A stretch of DNA of 38,770 nt, taken from NCBI GenBank assembly GCA_036339995.1, contig JAYYZW010000025.1:1-38770 (forward strand). The letters run 5' to 3'. Made by a program: the position numbers and the translations under genes. The notes beneath the pieces were generated by a model. It did no database searches. It had not been told where the DNA came from and saw only the letters and a program-made list of their open reading frames with translations. Positions 34,587-38,770 of this stretch are shown in pieces (the first letter of the stretch is position 1; each line of letters opens with the position of its first letter). The stretch is from JAYYZW01 sp036339995 (lineage in GTDB: Bacteria > Pseudomonadota > Gammaproteobacteria > Ga0077536).

Positions 34587-35881
34587 GCTGTTTCGATCGT
34601 GAAGCGATACAGGCGCGCTACGCCGAGCAGGGAATCCCTCTTGCCGCCGTGCAAGGCGCGATGCAGCCGCGCGCGCCAGCGCCGACGCCGCGCGCGCTCA
34701 AGAACGGCCGCCGGGTTAAATCCGCCAACCGCCCGCCCGCAGGCGTTTACCTGCCGAACAATAATGTGCTGACGCCCCACATGCGCTCGCCCGACTACGT
34801 CCAGATGTCGACGGCCGCCGCCATTACGCTCGGGATCATGAAGGGCAATATGTACGGTTGTTCCTGTACCCGCTGTCTCAATCTCCTGTTGACCTATCCG
34901 GAAGGCTGCCGGGCGAACTGTGCCTATTGCGGCCTGGCCCGTCATCGCGAGGCCGAACGCGATTACGCAGACCGGAATTTCATCCGCGTCGACTGGCCGG
35001 CCGTGCCGATCGAGCGGGTCGTCGACATCGTGGCGAAAGACGGCGCCGCGAGTCCCTTCCATCGCATGTGCATCTCCATGATCACCCACCCGAATTCCGA
35101 CGCCGATACGGTGACGGTATTGAAGCGATGGGCCGAGCGCATCGATCCTGATGCGGTCGCGGTATCCATCCTGTCCAACCCGACGACGATGCGCCGTACG
35201 GATGTTGCCCGGCTGAAGGAACTGGGCGCCGATATATTCACCGTGGCGATCGATGCAGCCACGCCCGAGATTTTCGAACGTACGCGCGGCAAGGGCGTGC
35301 AGTCACCGCACCGATGGGCGAAGTACTGGGAAATCTTGCTCGATGCGCGGGACATCTTCGGTTCAAACAAGTTCGGCGCGCATATCATCATCGGCATGGG
35401 CGAGACCGAGCGCGACGCGCTCAAATTGGTTCAGCGGATCGTTGACCTCGGCGGACACAGCCATCTCTTTTGTTTTTTCCCAGAGCGCGGAACCTTGATG
35501 GACCACTTGCCGGCCACGCCGCGAGATCAGTGGCGCCGCGTTCAGCTCGCGCGTTACCTGATCGATTATCGCGGTGTTTGCGTCGAGCACATGCGCTTCG
35601 ACGGCGGTGGCCGCGTGATTGATTTCGGAGTCGCGCCGCACGAACTCGATACGATCATCGAAGCGGGCACCGCATTTCGCACCTCGGGGTGTCCGGGCAA
35701 ATTCGCCGATGACGTTTCCGCCTGCGATCGGCCCTACGGCGACTCACCGCCCAGTAATATCGCGAGTTATCCGTTCGCGCCGGCGGCGGTCGATCTGAAA
35801 AAAATTCGTCACCAATTGCGTAAGCTCAAGGCCGGGCAATCCTACGTCGACGGCGAGGAACTGGCGCATCTCGACGACTGA
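34583..35881 (+). CDS. lipS2: Radical SAM protein, LipS2-type lipoate synthase component
   Basis: 432-residue radical SAM enzyme with the BioB-like core. C109, C113 and C116 (GCRANCAYCGLA) bind the SAM cluster. An extra upstream Cys group CSCTRC (C93, C95, C98) may hold a second, sulfur-donating cluster, as in lipoyl synthase, but its exact ligands are inference. Barrel segments ISMITHPNSDADTV, VSILSNPTTM and GAHIIIGMGETERDAL are typical. Start ATG 34583 overlaps the lipT stop by ATGA, with GGGGAG ten bases upstream. It is two bases ahead of the ligase gene. Role inferred from the cluster: sulfur insertion into carrier-bound octanoate together with LipS1. Confidence 0.78.
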   Translation: MSCFDREAIQARYAEQGIPLAAVQGAMQPRAPAPTPRALKNGRRVKSANRPPAGVYLPNNNVLTPHMRSPDYVQMSTAAAITLGIMKGNMYGCSCTRCLNLLLTYPEGCRANCAYCGLARHREAERDYADRNFIRVDWPAVPIERVVDIVAKDGAASPFHRMCISMITHPNSDADTVTVLKRWAERIDPDAVAVSILSNPTTMRRTDVARLKELGADIFTVAIDAATPEIFERTRGKGVQSPHRWAKYWEILLDARDIFGSNKFGAHIIIGMGETERDALKLVQRIVDLGGHSHLFCFFPERGTLMDHLPATPRDQWRRVQLARYLIDYRGVCVEHMRFDGGGRVIDFGVAPHELDTIIEAGTAFRTSGCPGKFADDVSACDRPYGDSPPSNIASYPFAPAAVDLKKIRHQLRKLKAGQSYVDGEELAHLDD

Positions 35882-35883
35882 GC

Positions 35884-36969
35884 ATGCGGGTTAAGGCCTT
35901 CCGTGTCATCGACACCGGCGTTCACGATGGACGCTTCAACATCGCCATCGACCAGGCGCTGATCGAGGGGCACAAAGACGGCCAGATCGCCGATACCATC
36001 CGCTTTCTCCGTTTCCGACCGAGCGCGTTGATCGGCCGTCATCAGGTGCTTTCCAGCGAGGTGGACTGCGATTTCTGTGCGCGCAGGGGTATCGAAGTCG
36101 GCCGGCGCATCACCGGCGGCGGCGCCATTTACTTAGACCAAAACCAGCTCGGTTGGGAACTTGTGCTCGACCGGTCCGCGCTCGGCATCTCGTCGCTGGC
36201 CGCTCTCACGCGTGAAATCTGCGAGGCGGTGGCCGACGGACTCGGCCGCCTCGGTGTCAAGGCAGCCTTTCGTCCACGCAACGACATCGAGGTCGGCGGT
36301 CGCAAGCTGGGCGGTACCGGTGGGTTTTTTGACGGCTCGACGGTCTTTTATCAAGGGACTGTTCTGATCGACATCGACCCGAACGTCATGTTCTCGGCAC
36401 TGAAGGTGCCCTACGCCAAGTACGCCAAGCACGGCAGCGCCTCGCCCGCCTCACGCATCGTGAGCTTGCGCGAGCTACTCGGCGACGCGACGCCTGCCCT
36501 CGAGGCACTCAAGGCGGCCCTAGTCGAGGGCTTTGTTGCGCGACTCGGGATCGAGGCCGTAGTGGGCGAGCTGACCGATGACGAGGTCGAGCGCGCGCAG
36601 CGAATCCACCGGTACGAAGTGGGCACGGATGCCTTCGTGCGGGAGATTGACGATCCGCTCGCCGACGACGGTATCGCGACTGCGTCGCAGGAGACCGCCG
36701 GAGGGACTGTGACAGTTTTCGTAAAGTCGTCCGGCGGCAGCGAACCGCGCATTCGATCGGTCCTCTTCACGGGTGATTTTTTCGTCACACCGCCACGGAT
36801 CATGCTCGATCTCGAGGCACATTTAAAAGAGACGCGTCTCGCCGAGGTCGAGTCGACAGTGGGCGCGTTTTTCTCGAACGCGCGAGTCGACACCCTATCC
36901 ATGAAACCCGCCGAATTCGCGACCGCTATACGGGCCGCAACGAACACGCGCATTCCCGAAGGCGTTTGA
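35884..36969 (+). CDS. lplA: Lipoate-protein ligase, sLpl(AB) type
   Basis: 361-residue ligase that activates lipoate or octanoate as the adenylate and attaches it to a carrier-protein Lys. The lipoate/AMP-binding RRITGGGA (74-81) and the catalytic Lys K141 in GGRKLGGTGG are intact. After residue 250 comes an LplB-like accessory domain (VFVKSSGGSEPRIRSVLFTG, DFFVTPP), giving the fused AB form associated with sulfur-oxidation gene clusters, which charges the sHdr carrier LbpA rather than the usual dehydrogenases. No lbpA is in the window. It starts two bases after lipS2, clearly one operon. Confidence 0.88.
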   Translation: MRVKAFRVIDTGVHDGRFNIAIDQALIEGHKDGQIADTIRFLRFRPSALIGRHQVLSSEVDCDFCARRGIEVGRRITGGGAIYLDQNQLGWELVLDRSALGISSLAALTREICEAVADGLGRLGVKAAFRPRNDIEVGGRKLGGTGGFFDGSTVFYQGTVLIDIDPNVMFSALKVPYAKYAKHGSASPASRIVSLRELLGDATPALEALKAALVEGFVARLGIEAVVGELTDDEVERAQRIHRYEVGTDAFVREIDDPLADDGIATASQETAGGTVTVFVKSSGGSEPRIRSVLFTGDFFVTPPRIMLDLEAHLKETRLAEVESTVGAFFSNARVDTLSMKPAEFATAIRAATNTRIPEGV

Positions 36970-37005
36970 TCCGTTTGCGCGAACGCGGCCGTACTGACAC
37001 GAACC

Positions 37006-37725
37006 GTGAATTACTTTTCCAGTCTTGCCGTCGTCCAGCACACATCGGCGGAGTACTTGGGGTTGATGGAAGATCATTTCGAGGGGCGCAAGATCCGCTT
37101 TTCCTATTTTCGACCGTTTACGGAGCGGGGCACCGTACCGCGATTGAATGCCGTCGGCGACGGACTGATCCTGCTCGGCGGCGGACCCTGGGGATCCGCC
37201 GGGCCGCGCAACGTGCCGACCTTGATCAAGGAGGTTGAATTGACTCACGCCTGCCTGAATGAAGGCCTGCCTGTCATCGGCATCGGGCTGGGCGCCCAGA
37301 TCCTGTCGCTGGCAGCGGGGGGGAAGACCTTCGCCGCGCCCCTGTCGTTCACCGTGGGCGATGCCTCGCGCGTCGACGACGACGCGCTCGACGGCTATCT
37401 GCCGACACGCTATCCGAATATCGTCTATATGCGCGACCGCTTCGAACCACCGCCCGATGCTCGTGTTCTGGCGGTCGACGCCGCCGGCGCACCGGCGCTG
37501 TTCCAACTCGGTGTGAAGGCGTTCGGCTTTAGCGGGCACCCGGGATTCAAAGCCGCGATGGCCGAAGACCTGATCATGGAATTCGAAGAGGGTGTCGAGG
37601 ATCCAGGACCGACCTTGAACGAGGCCCGCGGGGCCAAGCGCGAGATCGAGGATGCCCTGGTCCCGATCATGACGGGTCTGATCCAGCAGACCGGATTGAT
37701 GGAACCGCGCGACGGCGTCGCGTGA
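37006..37725 (+). CDS. Class I glutamine-amidotransferase-like protein, catalytic Cys replaced
   Basis: 239-residue protein with the class I GATase fold pattern: LILLGGGPWGS, LPVIGIGLGAQIL and FGFSGHPGF. In active enzymes the second block reads G-(I/V)-C-x-G-x-Q and the third QFHPE. Here Gly94 replaces the nucleophilic Cys and the acid after His-Pro is Gly95-like rather than Glu, so glutaminase activity is not expected. Start GTG 37006 has no clear Shine-Dalgarno, so the true start is uncertain. It lies 36 bases after the ligase gene and probably belongs to the same operon. Role unknown: a binding or scaffold function is inference. Confidence 0.75.
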   Translation: MNYFSSLAVVQHTSAEYLGLMEDHFEGRKIRFSYFRPFTERGTVPRLNAVGDGLILLGGGPWGSAGPRNVPTLIKEVELTHACLNEGLPVIGIGLGAQILSLAAGGKTFAAPLSFTVGDASRVDDDALDGYLPTRYPNIVYMRDRFEPPPDARVLAVDAAGAPALFQLGVKAFGFSGHPGFKAAMAEDLIMEFEEGVEDPGPTLNEARGAKREIEDALVPIMTGLIQQTGLMEPRDGVA

Positions 37726-37806
37726 GGCGGCGGCAATGGGCGACTGAATATCCCTCAGTCTTCGGAGGGTTTTCAAAAAACCTCGGCCAAGAAAGAAGGT
37801 GAGGCC

Positions 37807-38043
37807 ATTCCCACCAAAAAGGCTATACAGCGGATCGTCCGAAGAATCGCGAGCTTATCTGAGGAGCCTCAACCACCCGGTTGTCAAAAGCTCTCCGGTA
37901 ATGACCGCTATCGAACGCGACAAGCGCAGTATCCTATAGTTTACGAAATCCGCGACGATGAAACCGTCATAATCGTTATCAAGGTGCATCATCGTCAGCG
38001 CCCGCCGGGAAATTGGCACGATAGCGAGAGGAGTTTCGAATGA
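37807..38043 (+). pseudogene. RelE/ParE-type toxin relic without start codon
   Basis: The frame reads KKAIQRIVRRIASLSEEPQP, then GCQKLSGNDRYRTRQAQYPI and VYEIRDDETVIIVIKVHHR, the RelE/ParE pattern of 'KLxGxxxYRxRxGxYRIVYEI...HR'. There is no ATG, GTG or TTG in frame back to the stop of the preceding gene at 37725; ATT 37807 is the only rare candidate. The N-terminal strand and helix are degenerate, and no antitoxin gene is adjacent. Its TGA overlaps the ATG of the VOC gene. Confidence 0.7.
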
Positions 38044-38504
38044 TCCATGGTATCAATCACGTAGCGATTTCCACTGGCGATATTGAACGCGCGGTCGCGT
38101 TCTACCGTGATCTGCTGGGGTTTGAAGAGGTGTTCAGCTTGAACTGGGATATCGGCGATCAGGTGCTCGACGACATCACCGGACTTGAGGGTTCATCCGC
38201 CCGCATCGTCATGCTCAAGGCAGGCAACGCCTGCGTGGAGTTTTTCGAATATGAGACGCCGCCACCGAAACCCGGGGAACCCCGCCGTCCGGTGTGCGAC
38301 CACGGCATCACCCATATCTGTCTGCAGGTGAGTGCGATCGACGAGGAATACGCGCGCCTGAAGGCGGCCGGAATGACGTTCCACTGCCCGCCCCAACGGG
38401 TCGGATCCGATATCCTGGCCACTTACGGGCGAGACCCGGACGGTAACGTGGTCGAATTGCTGGAGGTACCGCCGGACAGCGCCTTATCGGTCGTCGCGGC
38501 CTAG
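38040..38504 (+). CDS. VOC (glyoxalase/bleomycin resistance/dioxygenase) family protein
   Basis: 154-residue two-module VOC metalloprotein. Seen: INHVAISTGDIERAVAFYRD at the N-terminus with the first metal His (H7), ACVEFFEY (candidate Glu ligand), THICLQVSAIDEEYARLK opening the second module with its His, and DPDGNVVELLE closing with the last Glu. Relatives include glyoxalase I, methylmalonyl-CoA epimerase and extradiol dioxygenases; none can be chosen. AGAGGAG stands about eight bases before ATG 38040. Confidence 0.85.
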   Translation: MIHGINHVAISTGDIERAVAFYRDLLGFEEVFSLNWDIGDQVLDDITGLEGSSARIVMLKAGNACVEFFEYETPPPKPGEPRRPVCDHGITHICLQVSAIDEEYARLKAAGMTFHCPPQRVGSDILATYGRDPDGNVVELLEVPPDSALSVVAA

Positions 38505-38548
38505 CGGCCTACCAGGCTTAGGGGTTATTGTTCCAATTTGTTATAAAA

Positions 38549-38569
38549 TATATAACCTTGAGTTATATA
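38549..38569. promoter_or_regulatory. Operator-like palindrome upstream of dsrE
   Basis: Perfect inverted repeat TATATAAC-CTTGA-GTTATATA (8-base arms) in a strongly AT-rich pocket (38521-38570) of an otherwise GC-rich window. TTGACG at 38576-38581 just after it is a possible -35; the -10 is unclear. The site lies 77 bases before the dsrE ATG. It fits a dimeric repressor site, for example an ArsR-type sulfur-responsive regulator, but the regulator is not identified. Confidence 0.6.
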
Positions 38570-38645
38570 GCCGATTTGACGGTACTGGACGCACTATCTT
38601 TGAGGCCTTAAAGCAACGGCGTTGAGTACAACAGGAGGCCACTAA

Positions 38646-38770
38646 ATGGCCGATAAACTCGTGGTTGTGATGGCAAACACCGATCCCCGTAACGGTGAGG
38701 AACTCGGCGCGCCGATATTCCAGGCCAGCGTCGCCGCCGCCATGGATTACAAAGTCGAGGTCATCTGTAC
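38646..38770 (+). CDS. dsrE: DsrE-family sulfur transfer protein, 3' end outside window
   Basis: Visible N-terminal 41 residues: MADKLVVVMANTDPRNGEEL then APIFQASVAAAMDYKVEVI, the first beta-alpha-beta of the DsrE/DsrF fold, in which a later Cys carries persulfide sulfur. AGGAGG lies about seven bases before ATG 38646. With TusA and lipoate-assembly genes nearby it fits the DsrE3-type protein that passes sulfur to TusA in sHdr-type sulfur oxidation; the subtype cannot be confirmed without the rest. It follows its own AT-rich promoter region and probably opens a new operon. Confidence 0.82.
   Translation, partial: MADKLVVVMANTDPRNGEELGAPIFQASVAAAMDYKVEVIC

Noticed and set aside
1..38770. tRNA, rRNA or phage/integrase genes
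   Set aside because: None could be recognised by eye on either strand; a covariance-model search was not possible here.

Overview
The window reads as a piece of a GC-rich (roughly 60%) proteobacterial chromosome, most likely gammaproteobacterial. The EttA homologue is close to the enterobacterial protein along its whole length, and three inverted pairs of REP-type palindromes of the pseudomonad kind are present. The taxon itself cannot be fixed from sequence alone. No tRNA, rRNA, CRISPR array, transposase or phage gene was recognised. Gene content is that of a versatile aerobic heterotroph with sulfur-oxidation traits: a Baeyer-Villiger monooxygenase, a quinohaemoprotein dehydrogenase, a luciferase-like monooxygenase, an acyl-CoA dehydrogenase, an N-acyl-D-amino-acid deacylase and two orphan molybdopterin oxidoreductases.

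Layout. 1-2450: 5'-truncated Baeyer-Villiger monooxygenase followed by gene relics. 2469-4715: small basic protein, cold-shock protein and an alkaline-phosphatase-superfamily hydrolase, all on minus. 4769-7232: SelO (minus) divergent from an AhpD-like protein (plus) whose CxxC second cysteine is replaced by an in-frame TGA, with a SECIS-like hairpin just downstream; a long perfect hairpin ends this block. 7237-12548: DUF364 protein, broken dodecin, PQQ dehydrogenase and EttA, with REP pairs around EttA. 12657-15461: molybdopterin oxidoreductase and NTF2-like protein. 15649-19992: N-acyl-D-amino-acid deacylase, broken J-domain gene, acyl-CoA dehydrogenase and an Fpg-type glycosylase gene carrying three in-frame stops. 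20225-25770: exported SurE, amidase relic, second molybdopterin oxidoreductase, P450 relic, LLM monooxygenase and two facing stumps of hydantoinase genes. 25893-31693: NTF2-like protein, acoABC-type 2-oxo-acid dehydrogenase operon (minus), then NTF2-like, threonine-dehydratase-like and GFA proteins (plus). 31872-38770: tusA (minus), then a tightly coupled lipS1-lipT-lipS2-slpl(AB)-type lipoate-assembly cluster, a catalytically degenerate amidotransferase-like protein, a toxin relic, a VOC protein and a DsrE-family gene running off the right edge.

How the genes work together. The last 7 kb matches the gene set known to accompany the sulfur-oxidising heterodisulfide-reductase-like (sHdr) pathway: two small radical SAM proteins, a geranylgeranyl-reductase-like flavoprotein and a fused lipoate ligase for lipoate assembly on a dedicated carrier, plus the sulfur carriers TusA and DsrE. 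The sHdr genes themselves would be expected beyond the right edge. The acoABC operon is a second lipoate user in the same window.

A second theme is gene decay. About ten relics (SDR, dodecin, J-domain, Fpg, amidase, P450, two hydantoinase stumps, RelE/ParE-type toxin, unassigned coding-like debris) lie among intact genes, with nonsense, frameshift and truncation damage. This decay is the main alternative explanation for the TGA in the AhpD-like gene, so the selenocysteine reading is argued from position and context and is not taken as proven.
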